Source of the DNA: a bacterium 1XD8-76
GTDB taxonomy: Bacteria > Bacillota > Clostridia > Lachnospirales > Lachnospiraceae
Reading direction: 5' to 3'
Length of the DNA stretch: 64,000 bases
NCBI GenBank assembly: GCA_003611955.1
Contig: RAZE01000003.1
Coordinates: 1-64,000, forward strand
In this document: one piece after another, positions 50,103 through 59,090 of the stretch
Layout of the letters: each line of letters starts with the position of its first letter
Numbering within the stretch: the stretch's first letter is position 1
Made by a program: the position numbers and the translations under genes
The notes under the pieces: generated by a model
What the model was told of the DNA's origin: nothing
Databases searched by the model: none
The model's input: only the letters and a program-made list of their open reading frames with translations

Positions 50103-50405
50103 ATGAAAGAAAAGACAGACATCTCTATTTTGAATCAGCAAATTTTAGATGCCCTGAAAAGTAAGTGGAAAGCAGAGTTTGCAGAGAAAAAAGAAGAATG
50201 GGATAAAAACCCCGGGTGGCCCGCGAAACTTGTTAAAACAAAGTTTGTACTGAATGGCGTGAAGTACAGTTTGTTTCCGACTGACATCGGACTGACTCAT
50301 GATTGCTGGGATCAGGGATTTATGGAAACTGTCCAGGCGGATATCAGTAAGGATCTGGAAGAGCATGGAGCCACAGATATCCGCAGTATCGGATTTATCG
50401 ATTAG
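50103..50405 (+). CDS. Small hypothetical protein upstream of the XRE-HD gene
   Basis: A 100-residue soluble protein that I do not recognise. It begins with a helical part (ILNQQILDALKSKWKAEF), has a conserved-looking NPGWPAKLVKTKFVLNG centre and ends with HDCWDQGFMETVQADIS and a short beta segment. GGAAGG lies upstream of ATG 50103. It is 10 bp from the following regulator-like gene, so the two are co-transcribed and may work as a pair. Confidence 0.65.
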   Translation: MKEKTDISILNQQILDALKSKWKAEFAEKKEEWDKNPGWPAKLVKTKFVLNGVKYSLFPTDIGLTHDCWDQGFMETVQADISKDLEEHGATDIRSIGFID

Positions 50406-50415
50406 GAGGGAGACA

Positions 50416-51231
50416 ATGGGTATAGGTGCAAACATACGGAGATTAAGAGAGGAAAAAGGCTTTACTCAGGAAAAGATCGCCGATGAGTTGGATGTCTCTT
50501 TTCAGGCGGTATCGTCCTGGGAGAGAGAAGAATATAAGCCCGATATTGACAAGCTGCTGAAGCTGGCTGAAGTCTTTGACGTCTCTGTCTCCGCATTGGC
50601 TGAAGAAAAGCGAAAGGTTTTTAAGACCAGAGATTCGATATATAATTGGGAGCACATGAAGACTTATGTAAAGACCACCGCCAGGAATTTTCAAATGTTG
50701 GATACATTAAGAGCAGTGGATTTTGCTGTTGCAGCGCACGAGGGTCAAAAAAGGAAAAGATCAAACACTCCATATATCTATCATCCGCTTAATATGGCAT
50801 GTCACGCTCTGTCTATGGGAATCAAAGAGGACGCTGTTATTGCCGCGCTTCTTCTTCATGATGTGATCGAGGACTGCAATAAGACGGAGAGTGATCTGCC
50901 GGTCGGCGAGGAGGCAAAAAGCATAGTGGTCCTTGTGACACATAAAAGGACGACTGATGCAGACAGGGAGGCAGTTATGGATTCCTACTATGACGCGATC
51001 GTTGCAAATACAAAAGCGGCGTTGGTCAAGTGTATAGATCGGTGCAACAATCTGACTACGATGTCCTGGGGACTCAGCAGGGAGAGGATTTACCGGATGA
51101 TCACGGAAACAGAAAAATACTATCCGGGATTGTTGAAAGCAGTCAAATCAACTACGGAGTACGATGATGCGGCATGGCTTCTGCAGTATCAGATGGAAAG
51201 TATGCTGGATATATATAAAAGGCTGATGTGA
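50416..51231 (+). CDS. XRE helix-turn-helix fused to MESH1-like HD hydrolase
   Basis: A 271-residue two-domain protein. Residues 1-65 are an XRE/Cro helix-turn-helix (IRRLREEKGFTQEKIADEL, VSFQAVSSWERE). From about 88 an HD-type hydrolase follows with FAVAAHEGQKRKRS, the metal His in YIYHPLNMA, the HD pair in ALLLHDVIED and the late Asp in KCIDRCNNL. This pattern is that of single-domain (p)ppGpp hydrolases (MESH1/SAH). The protein may sense or destroy alarmone and act on transcription. ATG 50416 has AGGAGG upstream. A terminator follows. Confidence 0.85.
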   Translation: MGIGANIRRLREEKGFTQEKIADELDVSFQAVSSWEREEYKPDIDKLLKLAEVFDVSVSALAEEKRKVFKTRDSIYNWEHMKTYVKTTARNFQMLDTLRAVDFAVAAHEGQKRKRSNTPYIYHPLNMACHALSMGIKEDAVIAALLLHDVIEDCNKTESDLPVGEEAKSIVVLVTHKRTTDADREAVMDSYYDAIVANTKAALVKCIDRCNNLTTMSWGLSRERIYRMITETEKYYPGLLKAVKSTTEYDDAAWLLQYQMESMLDIYKRLM

Positions 51232-51266
51232 TCATATCATGCAAAGCCAATGGGTAGAATAAATGT

Positions 51267-51300
51267 GTCGGCGGAGATTTATTTCACTGCCGACTTTTTT
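51267..51300 (+). terminator. Hairpin terminator
   Basis: GTCGGC (51267-51272) pairs with GCCGAC (51289-51294), followed by TTTTTT. Confidence 0.8.
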
Positions 51301-51459
51301 GGTCAAAAATCGGGAAATGCCATCAGCTCATGTAAACGGTAGATAATTCGTACCGCGACCGCAAGGGGAAAGTATGTGACAATAGACTATATTTCTATCA
51401 TAGGTATCAAAAGTTAAGCCCCAACTTCTGATGCCGTCATATCCTGAAAGTCCCACAGA

Positions 51460-51584
51460 AAAGCAAAACATGGGAGGGCTTCCATTATTTCATCAATCAG
51501 TAAAAATACCTGAAGGTGTTCCCTGATGACGGAGAAGTCCCAATGGACAACAACGTCGCCGAGCAGTCGATCCGCTGGTTCTGA
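51460..51584 (+). pseudogene. IS66-family transposase C-terminal remnant
   Basis: The frame reads YFINQ, a stop at 51501, then KYLKVFPDDGEVPMDNNVAE and QSIRWF before a stop at 51582. The D-N-N-x-A-E-x-x-I-R motif is the hallmark of the IS66 transposase C-terminal end. No N-terminal part, accessory genes or terminal repeats are found within the window. Confidence 0.7.
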
Positions 51585-51595
51585 GTTTCCGGACA

Positions 51596-51844
51596 TTTGA
51601 GGATATGGCAGCATTTTTGAAAGCGTTGTTTGAGGAGACCTGCATCCTGGATATTATCGGCAGACGCAAAGTCCGTAATCTGTAGATCCTGGGGAGCTTT
51701 TGAATATTCTTTCCTCTGCCATCGGGGCGTTCACAAGTCCAAGGAAATTTCAGCAAAGAATACCTGAACAGCGATGAGCAGCGCATGTCAGACTATTCTT
51801 ATCAATACCGCAGTCTCTATACGGAATGCTATAAATTGGTATAA
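51596..51844 (+). pseudogene. Several short coding fragments of unknown origin
   Basis: Three coding-like scraps in different frames: FEDMAAFLKALFEETCILD ending at a stop at 51685; LLNILSSAIGAFTSP from about 51698; and FSKEYLNSDEQRMSDYSYQY ending at 51844. None has a start codon or enough length to assign. The rest of 51845-52117 is AT-rich with nothing recognised except the leader of the next gene. Confidence 0.45.
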
Positions 51845-52117
51845 AATATCATAAATCAGAGTGAAAGTAACTTTGTTTGGAGGATAGTAGAAAGGAATAT
51901 ATATTTATGGTAAAATATTTTATAAGAAGTAATGAACAATTATATTAGTGAAAAATATTCTGTATATTCAAAAGCTGGGCATCATAGCGAAAAATAGAAT
52001 CAGGGTTACTTTTACTCTGTTCCTATAAACTATTTTTTGTTTTGTAGTTTCAGGTATTTTTAAACTGGAAAATACAAGGGACTGGTATTGTTTTATGAAA
52101 TTACGAGGTAATCTCTC

Positions 52118-52963
52118 ATGACAACCGAAAACTACGTTTATAAAAAAGAAGTTGACTGGTCTCTGCTTATGGAAGGACTTGCCCTGCCTATGGAAAATCA
52201 GGTTGTGTTCGGACAGATCATGGGGAGATTCCTTGCAAGAGGCCAATCTAAGGATATCCAGCTGTATTTGAATGGAAAGTCCTATGAAGCGAAGATCGTA
52301 AATTTAAATTATGATCCGAAATTTAATCGAAAAAATGATACTTACCAGATAAGATATAAGAGAAATGGAGAACTGGCAAAGGCTTTACAGACGTGCTTTT
52401 TTAAAAGTTATAATTATATAAAAAATGTGAGAGAAAACCGCGACCCATCTATAAGAACTATGATTAAAGTTCCGGAAAAGTATAAAGAATATCTGGTTAT
52501 CTATACAACGGAATATGATGATTCATATGTTCTTGAAACGATTGTTGCTGATGACGTACAAATTTTGAAAGATACTGTAAAAGGGCAGCAGGAGCGGATG
52601 GTGGAAGCAAAAATAAATTATGATGTGACAGATGAAGAGGCTGGAATTACTGTTAATGTGCAGTTTGTGAAGATAAGAAAGCTTAATCGTAAAATCGGTC
52701 AAAACCTGAAACTTTTATATGGCTACAGGTGCCAGATTTGCGGAAAGCTGATCGGGGAAGAGTATGGTTCCCATATCGCGGAGACACACCACATTGATTA
52801 TTTTGTGAAAAGCCTTAACAACGATGCAAGCAATCAGATGGTTGTGTGTCCAAACCATCACAGCATTATCCATGATGCGGATCCGGTCTTTGACAGAAAG
52901 AATACAGCGTACATATATTCTAATGGAATACAGCAAAAACTTGTATTGAACATGCATCTATAA
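52118..52963 (+). CDS. HNH endonuclease, restriction-like
   Basis: A 281-residue protein. The C-terminal 75 residues are an HNH nuclease with two zinc-type cysteine pairs: YRCQICGKLIG (about residues 205-215), the catalytic AETHHIDYF and VCPNHHSIIH. The N-terminal 190 residues form a domain of unknown family that may recognise DNA (IQLYLNGKSYEAKIVNL, NDTYQIRYKRNGE). AT-rich codon use differs from the core genome and points to transfer. It heads a cluster with a methyltransferase and a PLD-helicase, as in restriction-type defence loci. Confidence 0.85.
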   Translation: MTTENYVYKKEVDWSLLMEGLALPMENQVVFGQIMGRFLARGQSKDIQLYLNGKSYEAKIVNLNYDPKFNRKNDTYQIRYKRNGELAKALQTCFFKSYNYIKNVRENRDPSIRTMIKVPEKYKEYLVIYTTEYDDSYVLETIVADDVQILKDTVKGQQERMVEAKINYDVTDEEAGITVNVQFVKIRKLNRKIGQNLKLLYGYRCQICGKLIGEEYGSHIAETHHIDYFVKSLNNDASNQMVVCPNHHSIIHDADPVFDRKNTAYIYSNGIQQKLVLNMHL

Positions 52964-52983
52964 AGGAACTGGAAATACAGAAG

Positions 52984-53577
52984 ATGAATGAACCCCAAAC
53001 AATCAACTACTACAATCAAAACGCCGCCAGATTCGCCGCCGAAACCGCCCATGTAAATTTTGAGTCAACTCAGAGGCGATTCACGGAGAAACTGCACGAA
53101 AACGCCGTGATCCTTGACTTCGGCTGCGGTTCCGGGCGTGATACGAAATATTTTATATCGCAGGGATATCAGGTAGGTGCGGTGGACGGTTCGATCGAGC
53201 TGTGCAGAGTGGCAAGCGAATATACCGGCGTGAAAGTGAAAAATATGCTCTTTCATGAGCTGGCGGAAGTGGAAAAATACGACGGCATCTGGGCGTGTTC
53301 TTCCATACTGCATCTGTCGTTACATGAACTTGCGGATGTGATGAGGAAGATGATAACCGCGCTGAAAGATGGCGGTATCATCTATACTTCTTTTAAATAC
53401 GGAAATTATGCGGGGGAGAGAAACGGACGTTACTTTACGGATATGACGGAAGAAGCTTTTGCGGATTTCTTGAGAATGTTTGAAAACGTAAAAATAGAAG
53501 AACAATGGATCACATCGGATGTACGACCGGGACGGGGGGAGGAAAAATGGCTCAATTTAATTCTGCGGAAAGAATAG
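52984..53577 (+). CDS. Class I SAM-dependent methyltransferase
   Basis: A 197-residue Rossmann-fold methyltransferase with SAM motif ILDFGCGSGRDTKYF (about residues 43-57), acidic loop AVDGSIELCRVA and SILHLSLHELADVMRKM. It looks like a small-molecule or protein methyltransferase of the Methyltransf_11/25 type; the D/N-P-P-Y/F motif of adenine DNA methylases is absent. It lies 20 bp after the HNH gene, and its 3' end overlaps the next gene by 31 bp. Substrate unknown. A ribosome site is weak. Confidence 0.87.
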   Translation: MNEPQTINYYNQNAARFAAETAHVNFESTQRRFTEKLHENAVILDFGCGSGRDTKYFISQGYQVGAVDGSIELCRVASEYTGVKVKNMLFHELAEVEKYDGIWACSSILHLSLHELADVMRKMITALKDGGIIYTSFKYGNYAGERNGRYFTDMTEEAFADFLRMFENVKIEEQWITSDVRPGRGEEKWLNLILRKE

Positions 53578-56081
53578 ACCGTACAGATGAGTACAATGGG
53601 CAGACGGAGCATATTCAGGTAAATGATCTGATGATTGAGCCGACCGATGTGATGACCGGGGGGAGAAACCGGAGCCGCTTTTTGTATTATCAGCTCAAGA
53701 TGAGTATGATGAAGGCGGAGCAGATCGATATTATCGTATCCTTCCTCATGGAGTCTGGCGTCAGGATGATCTTAAACGATATCAGGGCGGCATTGGAGCG
53801 AGGGGCAAAGGTGAGGATACTGACCGGGAATTATCTGGGAATCACACAGCCCTCGGCGCTATATCTGATCAAAAAGGAATTGGGCGATCGGGTGGATCTG
53901 CGGTTTTATCATGATAAAGGGCGTTCTTTTCACCCGAAATCCTATATTTTTCACTATGGGAATATGGGAGAGATCTATATCGGCTCTTCGAATATTTCCA
54001 GAAGTGCTCTGACATCGGGGATCGAGTGGAATTACCGCTTTAACAGCATGGCGGATGACAAAAACTTCAGGATGTTCTATCACACCTTTGAGGAGTTGTT
54101 TTTTCATCATTCTATCATCGTTGATGATGAGGAGTTGAAACGATATTCCAAAAGCTGGCATAAACCGGCGGTAGCGAAGGATATCGCCAGGTATGACAGA
54201 TTTGAGGAGGATGCGGATACAAAAGTCGAAGTACTGTTTCAGCCGAGAGGAGCGCAGATAGAGGCGTTGTACGCGCTCAGGGACAGCAGGGCAGAGGGAG
54301 CGAAAAAGGGACTTGTCCAGGCGGCCACCGGAGTTGGAAAAACATATCTTGCAGCTTTTGACTCGGCGGAGTTTGAGAGAGTGCTGTTCGTGGCGCATAG
54401 AGAGGAGATACTGAAGCAGGCAGCTGTTTCGTTCAAAAATGTGCGGCAGTCGGATGACTATGGTTTTTTCGATGGAAAGAGGAAAGATAAAGACAGGGCG
54501 GTTATCTTTGCTTCTGCCCAGACGCTGGGAAAGGAAGAATATTTAAACAGGGAATTTTTTCCGGAGGATTACTTTGACTATATTGTCATCGATGAATTTC
54601 ATCACGCGGTAAACGATCAGTATCGGCGGATCGCAGATTATTTCAAACCGCAGTTTATGCTCGGGCTTACGGCGACGCCGGAGAGGATGGACGGGAAGAA
54701 TATTTATGAGATCTGTGACTATAACGTACCATATGAAATTTCGTTGAAAGAGGCGATCAACAGGGGAATGCTGGTGCCCTTCCATTACTATGGGATATAT
54801 GATAAGACGGATTATTCAGGGCTGCGCCTCGTAAAAGGAAAATATGATGAGAGGGAATTGACAGAAATATATAGAGACAATGTCACAAGATATGACCTGA
54901 TCTATAAGCATTATATGAAGTATCATTCCCGGAGAGCGCTGGGATTTTGCTGTTCCAGGCAGCATGCAGAAAAAATGGCGGAGGAGTTCTGCGGCAGAGG
55001 GATCCCAACAGCGGCGGTGTACAGCGATGCGAACGGGAAGTTTTCGGAGGAGCGGGATATAGCGGTTGAAAAGCTGAAAAGAGAGGAAATAAAAGTAATA
55101 TTTGCCGTGGATATGTTTAATGAGGGATTGGATATCGCTTCCCTCGATATGGTTATGTTTTTAAGACCGACGGAATCCCCGGTTGTATTTCTGCAGCAGC
55201 TCGGGCGCGGGCTTCGCACTTATAAAGGAAAAGAATACCTGAATGTGCTGGATTTTATCGGAAATTATGAGAAGGCGGGAAAAGCTCCGCTTCTGCTTGC
55301 CGGGGGAGGGTCATACATTGAGAGAAAGGCAGGAGATCGTGGCGAGACGGAATATCCGGATGACTGTATTGTCGATTTTGACATCAGGCTGATCGACCTG
55401 TTTAAAGAACTGGATAAAAAATCTCTGACCATAAAGGAGCGCATCAGTCAGGAGTATTACCGTGTGAAGGAATTGCTGGACGGGAAGGTGCCTTCCAGAA
55501 TGGATCTCTTTACGTGGATGGAGGATGAGATATATCAGTATTGTATGAGGAATGCAAAGGAAAATCCATTCAGACATTATCTGGATTTTCTGCGTGGCCT
55601 GGGGGAATTATCGGAAGAGGAAAACAAATTAAATACCGGAATGGGGAAGGATTTTTTGACACTGATCGAGACGACCGATATGACGAAAGTGTATAAGATG
55701 CCTATCCTGTATTCCTTCTACAATAAGGGGGATGTTCGACTGGAAGTGACGGAGAGTGAAGTGCTCGCGTGCTGGAAGGAATTTTTTGACAGAAATAAGA
55801 ACTGGCGGGATTTTTCGGAGGGGATTACCTACGAGGAGTACAAAAAAATGTCGGACAGGCAGCATCTGACAAAGGCAAAGACAATGCCGATCAGATTCCT
55901 GAAGGAATCCGGCAAGGGCTTTTTTATCGAGAAGGAAGGGTATGCTCTGGCGATCAGAGAAGATCTGAGACCTGTCATAAAAAGCTCTGCTTTCCGCGCT
56001 CATATGAAAGACATCCTGGAATACCGGACGATAGATTATTACCGGAGACGATATCGGGGGAAGGAGGAAACAACATTATGA
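53547..56081 (+). CDS. PLD-nuclease / DEAD-box helicase fusion
   Basis: An 844-residue protein. Residues about 20-200 are a phospholipase-D-like nuclease domain with the H-x-K motif in SFHPKSYIF and GSSNISRSAL. A superfamily 2 helicase follows: Walker A QAATGVGKTYLAA (about 254-266), DEFH box VIDEFHHA, GLTATPERMDG, and the C-terminal lobe with VIFAVDMFNEGLDIASLDMV and QLGRGLRTYKGKEYLNVLDF. A helical C-terminal domain of about 220 residues completes it. Such proteins occur in restriction and other defence loci. ATG 53547 has GGGGGGAGG upstream; it starts inside the methyltransferase gene. Only one H-x-K motif is seen, so it may dimerise. Confidence 0.9.
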   Translation: MAQFNSAERIDRTDEYNGQTEHIQVNDLMIEPTDVMTGGRNRSRFLYYQLKMSMMKAEQIDIIVSFLMESGVRMILNDIRAALERGAKVRILTGNYLGITQPSALYLIKKELGDRVDLRFYHDKGRSFHPKSYIFHYGNMGEIYIGSSNISRSALTSGIEWNYRFNSMADDKNFRMFYHTFEELFFHHSIIVDDEELKRYSKSWHKPAVAKDIARYDRFEEDADTKVEVLFQPRGAQIEALYALRDSRAEGAKKGLVQAATGVGKTYLAAFDSAEFERVLFVAHREEILKQAAVSFKNVRQSDDYGFFDGKRKDKDRAVIFASAQTLGKEEYLNREFFPEDYFDYIVIDEFHHAVNDQYRRIADYFKPQFMLGLTATPERMDGKNIYEICDYNVPYEISLKEAINRGMLVPFHYYGIYDKTDYSGLRLVKGKYDERELTEIYRDNVTRYDLIYKHYMKYHSRRALGFCCSRQHAEKMAEEFCGRGIPTAAVYSDANGKFSEERDIAVEKLKREEIKVIFAVDMFNEGLDIASLDMVMFLRPTESPVVFLQQLGRGLRTYKGKEYLNVLDFIGNYEKAGKAPLLLAGGGSYIERKAGDRGETEYPDDCIVDFDIRLIDLFKELDKKSLTIKERISQEYYRVKELLDGKVPSRMDLFTWMEDEIYQYCMRNAKENPFRHYLDFLRGLGELSEEENKLNTGMGKDFLTLIETTDMTKVYKMPILYSFYNKGDVRLEVTESEVLACWKEFFDRNKNWRDFSEGITYEEYKKMSDRQHLTKAKTMPIRFLKESGKGFFIEKEGYALAIREDLRPVIKSSAFRAHMKDILEYRTIDYYRRRYRGKEETTL

Positions 56082-56611
56082 ACCTAAAATCTACAAGCAA
56101 ATACTTAAGCCTCATCCTGCGCCACAAACCGGAGGCCATCGGCATCACCCTGGACGAACACGGCTGGGCAAACGTCGATGAGCTGATCGCAGGTATGGCA
56201 AAAACCCATGCCTGCAACAGGGATATCCTGGAGGAGATCGTCCGCACGGACGATAAGCAGAGATACTTCTTCAACGAGGACAAGACCCTGATCAGGGCCA
56301 ACCAGGGACATTCGATACCGGTCGATGTGGAACTGGAGGAGGCGGTGCCGCCGGAGGAACTCTGGCACGGGACGGGAGAAAAATATGTGAAATCCATAGA
56401 CGGGCAGGGGCTGATCCCGAAGGGAAGGCTGTATGTCCATCTGTCGAAGGACAGGGATACGGCTGTGAAAGTGGGCGGACGCCACGGGAAGCCGGTGCTC
56501 TACATCGTGAAGGCGGGCGACATGTCCCGGGATGGCTGTCCGTTCTATCTGTCGAAAAACGGCGTCTGGCTGACGAAGAAAGTGCCGGTGAAATATTTAA
56601 AAAAGGTTTAA
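56078..56611 (+). CDS. kptA: RNA 2'-phosphotransferase (Tpt1/KptA)
   Basis: A 177-residue KptA: removes a 2'-phosphate from RNA using NAD+ and releases ADP-ribose 1'',2''-cyclic phosphate. The family pattern is complete: KSTSKYLSLILRHKPEAIG, LDEHGWANVDELI, IRANQGHSIPVD, LWHGTGEKY, GRLYVHLSKD and NGVWLTKKVP. The catalytic Arg-His-Arg-Arg set appears conserved. Bacterial KptA has no clear native substrate; here ATG 56078 overlaps the helicase stop by four bases, so it works within this cluster, perhaps repairing nuclease-cut RNA. Confidence 0.93.
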   Translation: MNLKSTSKYLSLILRHKPEAIGITLDEHGWANVDELIAGMAKTHACNRDILEEIVRTDDKQRYFFNEDKTLIRANQGHSIPVDVELEEAVPPEELWHGTGEKYVKSIDGQGLIPKGRLYVHLSKDRDTAVKVGGRHGKPVLYIVKAGDMSRDGCPFYLSKNGVWLTKKVPVKYLKKV

Positions 56612-56637
56612 AATGACTTATATAATGAGGGGTATGA

Positions 56638-57300
56638 TTGGAGAACGGACCGGATATGATTTTAGAGATGGAGCAGATAAACAGAGAACTGTACGAAGCA
56701 AATTTCCGGATAAGGCGTGGAAATGATATGGCGGGAACGGTCCATGTCAAGGGGAGACCCGGACGGATGGATGCGGAAGTTCAGGTCAGCGTACTCGGCA
56801 CAGGATTTTTTCTCTCCCGCGAGGGAAATCCGGCGGCGGCCGTGCAGACAAAAAGACGGCAGGATAAGAAGGAGACGGCTTACCGCACTTACCTGATCGA
56901 CGGAGGAAGACGGGGGAGTATCTGTCAGGTGGAGAGAAAAACAGGCATGTTTTCCACGGCGGGTTACCATGAGATGATACTGGGAAATGATGTATTCCAG
57001 ATGTACTTCAAATCCTTTAAGACGGAAGGGAAGAGTTCGATCTACTGCGGGGAAAGGCAGATCGCGCAGGTCGATACCTCGGCAAAGATCATTGATGATA
57101 TGCATCATTACAAGATTTATGCGGCGGACCGTGGGAGCACGGAGGCAGCGGTGCTGTTCAGTGCATATCGGTATATGCTCACGGGATTTAAGCCGGGGCA
57201 GAAGATGACAAAAGGGGATTACAGACAGGTTTCGGTATCCTTCGACAAGACCTTTGACGGCAGATATGATCCGGGATTTGCAGGGCGGATCGAGCCGTAG
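56638..57300 (+). CDS. Hypothetical protein at the end of the cluster
   Basis: A 220-residue soluble protein of unknown family. It looks beta-rich: repeated short strands such as AGTVHVKG, AEVQVSVLGTGFFLSRE, GRRGSICQVERKTGMF and KSSIYCGERQIAQVD recall tubby/LURP-like folds, though I cannot claim it. TTG 56638 is used because GAGGGG lies five bases upstream; ATG at 56656 or 56668 in the same frame is possible. It is separated from kptA by 26 bp and from the EFR1 gene by 55 bp. Confidence 0.7.
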   Translation: MENGPDMILEMEQINRELYEANFRIRRGNDMAGTVHVKGRPGRMDAEVQVSVLGTGFFLSREGNPAAAVQTKRRQDKKETAYRTYLIDGGRRGSICQVERKTGMFSTAGYHEMILGNDVFQMYFKSFKTEGKSSIYCGERQIAQVDTSAKIIDDMHHYKIYAADRGSTEAAVLFSAYRYMLTGFKPGQKMTKGDYRQVSVSFDKTFDGRYDPGFAGRIEP

Positions 57301-57355
57301 GCGTCGCGGAGAAAGGAAAATAGAACAGAAAGCAGAACAGAAAGGAGAACAGAAC

Positions 57356-58120
57356 ATGTCAGTCTATGAGATCACATTCAGTCCCACCGGGGGGACAAAA
57401 AAAGCAGCGGATATCTTTACAAGATCCTTCTGTCCGGAGAGTACATATATTGACCTTATCAGTCAAAAAACGGATTACACCACATATGTGTTTGGACCGG
57501 AAGATATCTGCATCGTATCCGTTCCGTCTTACGGCGGGCGGGTTCCCGATATTGCGGCAAAAAGGCTCGGGCAGATGAAAGGAAACGGGGCGAAGGCGGT
57601 ATTGATCACGGTATACGGAAACCGGGATTATGACGATACCTTTGCGGAATTGCAGGACGTGTTGGAAGAGGCGGGCTTTGTCTGCGCGGCCGGGGTGGCG
57701 GCGATAGCCGAGCATTCCATTATGCGGCAGTTTGCGGCGGGACGTCCGAATGAGCAGGATGAGAAGGAGCTGGCAGAGTTTGCGCTCCGCATTCGCTCTG
57801 CGATAGAGTCTGGAAACGCTGTCGGAGCGCTGAAGCTGCCCGGAAACCGTCCCTACCGCGAATACGGCGGCGTGCCGATGAAGCCCCAGGCGGGGAAAGA
57901 CTGTGTGCGGTGCGGCTATTGCGCGAAGGAGTGTCCGGTGGGGGCGATTTCTGCGGAGGATCCCTCTGAGACCGACAACAAAAAATGTATATCCTGTATG
58001 CGCTGTATTGCAGTTTGTCCGCAGAAGGCCAGAAACGTCAGTAAAGCGCTGCTCATCGCAGGCAGTATGAAACTGAAAAAAGAGTGCGGCGGCTATAAAG
58101 AGAACGAGCTGTTTTTGTAG
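57356..58120 (+). CDS. EFR1-family flavodoxin-ferredoxin protein
   Basis: A 254-residue fusion of an N-terminal flavodoxin-like domain (FSPTGGTKKAADIF binds FMN phosphate, about residues 8-21; VPSYGGRVPDIAAKRL) and a C-terminal bacterial ferredoxin domain. The latter has two 4Fe-4S motifs, CVRCGYCAKECP and CISCMRCIAVCP (about 183-230). Such proteins move electrons in anaerobes. ATG 57356 follows AAAGGAG; the upstream frame overlaps the previous gene and lacks a site. It precedes the RpiR-type gene by 14 bp, but no functional link to sugar use is evident. Confidence 0.92.
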   Translation: MSVYEITFSPTGGTKKAADIFTRSFCPESTYIDLISQKTDYTTYVFGPEDICIVSVPSYGGRVPDIAAKRLGQMKGNGAKAVLITVYGNRDYDDTFAELQDVLEEAGFVCAAGVAAIAEHSIMRQFAAGRPNEQDEKELAEFALRIRSAIESGNAVGALKLPGNRPYREYGGVPMKPQAGKDCVRCGYCAKECPVGAISAEDPSETDNKKCISCMRCIAVCPQKARNVSKALLIAGSMKLKKECGGYKENELFL

Positions 58121-58134
58121 ACGGGGAGAGGCCT

Positions 58135-58995
58135 ATGTTGCTGGAAAAGCTGGAGCAGGGAATGAATTTTACCAACCATGAAAAGGATGTGGCGCGCTAT
58201 ATTCTGGAGCATCCCGATAAGGCTCCCGGAATGTCCTCCGCAGAGCTGGCGGAGGCTTCCTTCACGAGCAAGGCGACGGTGGTGCGCCTTTGCCAGAAGC
58301 TGGGACTTACGGGCTATCAGGAATTCCGTCTGAAACTGGTGGAGGAGATAGGTCAGAAGAACAGACTGGCCCGGATGCTCGCGGGGGAGCCGATCCATGA
58401 TAAGAGCACCTGCACGGACATTATCAATACGCTGCCGGGGCTCTACGATAAGGCGGTGACAAACACAAGGCTCGCACTGGACAAAAACAGTATAAACAGG
58501 ATACACAATGTGCTGCGGCGTGCCGAGTGCGTCGACATTTACGGCACGGGGATCAGCTATATTCTGGCACAGGCGGCGGCCTTCAAGTTTGCCACACTGG
58601 GGGTGGAGTCCTCCGCCTACGAGAGCATCAACGGACATTACCTGGCGGCCAGAAAAAACAGAAGGACCATCGCGTTTCTGCTCAGTTTCACCGGCGCGAA
58701 CCGGACGATGATCCGGACCGCGAGATATCTGCGCAGGGCCACGAACAATTATGTGGTGGGGATCATGGGGCCGCACAATGGGGTGATACGGAAGGAATGC
58801 CATGAGATCGTGGAGATCCCCAATCGCGATTCGCTGGTAAGTCTGGATGTGATCACATCCTTCGCGGCGGCGAACTATGTGATCGATATACTGTTTTCAC
58901 TGCTTTTGTCAGGGTGCTGCAATGAACATGCCAAATCTTCGCTGGAGATGCTGCAGCATATGGACCTGCTTCTGGACAGGGCGGGGGCGGAGTGA
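58135..58995 (+). CDS. MurR/RpiR-family regulator with SIS domain
   Basis: A 286-residue transcription factor. The N-terminal helix-turn-helix (MNFTNHEKDVARYILEHP, SFTSKATVVRLCQKLGL, about residues 9-65) is joined to a SIS sugar-phosphate-binding domain (VDIYGTGISYILAQAAAFKF, about 133-152; AFLLSFTGANRTMIRTA). It stands before the beta-glucoside PTS and 6-phospho-beta-glucosidase genes and probably controls them in response to a phosphorylated sugar. A strong terminator separates it from that operon, so both can be set independently. Confidence 0.9.
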   Translation: MLLEKLEQGMNFTNHEKDVARYILEHPDKAPGMSSAELAEASFTSKATVVRLCQKLGLTGYQEFRLKLVEEIGQKNRLARMLAGEPIHDKSTCTDIINTLPGLYDKAVTNTRLALDKNSINRIHNVLRRAECVDIYGTGISYILAQAAAFKFATLGVESSAYESINGHYLAARKNRRTIAFLLSFTGANRTMIRTARYLRRATNNYVVGIMGPHNGVIRKECHEIVEIPNRDSLVSLDVITSFAAANYVIDILFSLLLSGCCNEHAKSSLEMLQHMDLLLDRAGAE

Positions 58996-59018
58996 GGAGA
59001 TATATCAAAGAAATTTTG

Positions 59019-59050
59019 TACCGCTGTTACAGAAACAGCGGTATTTTTCT
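59019..59050 (+). terminator. Terminator after the RpiR gene
   Basis: TACCGCTGTT (59019-59028) pairs with AACAGCGGTA (59034-59043), followed by TTTTT and a second T-run to about 59060. Confidence 0.9.
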
Positions 59051-59090
59051 GCCTTTTTTTGGAACAGCGGACCTATCATACCGGGAGATA

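Noticed and set aside
51460..51844. An active insertion sequence
   Set aside because: Only the C-terminal end of an IS66-type transposase remains, with stops in frame and no terminal inverted repeats found.
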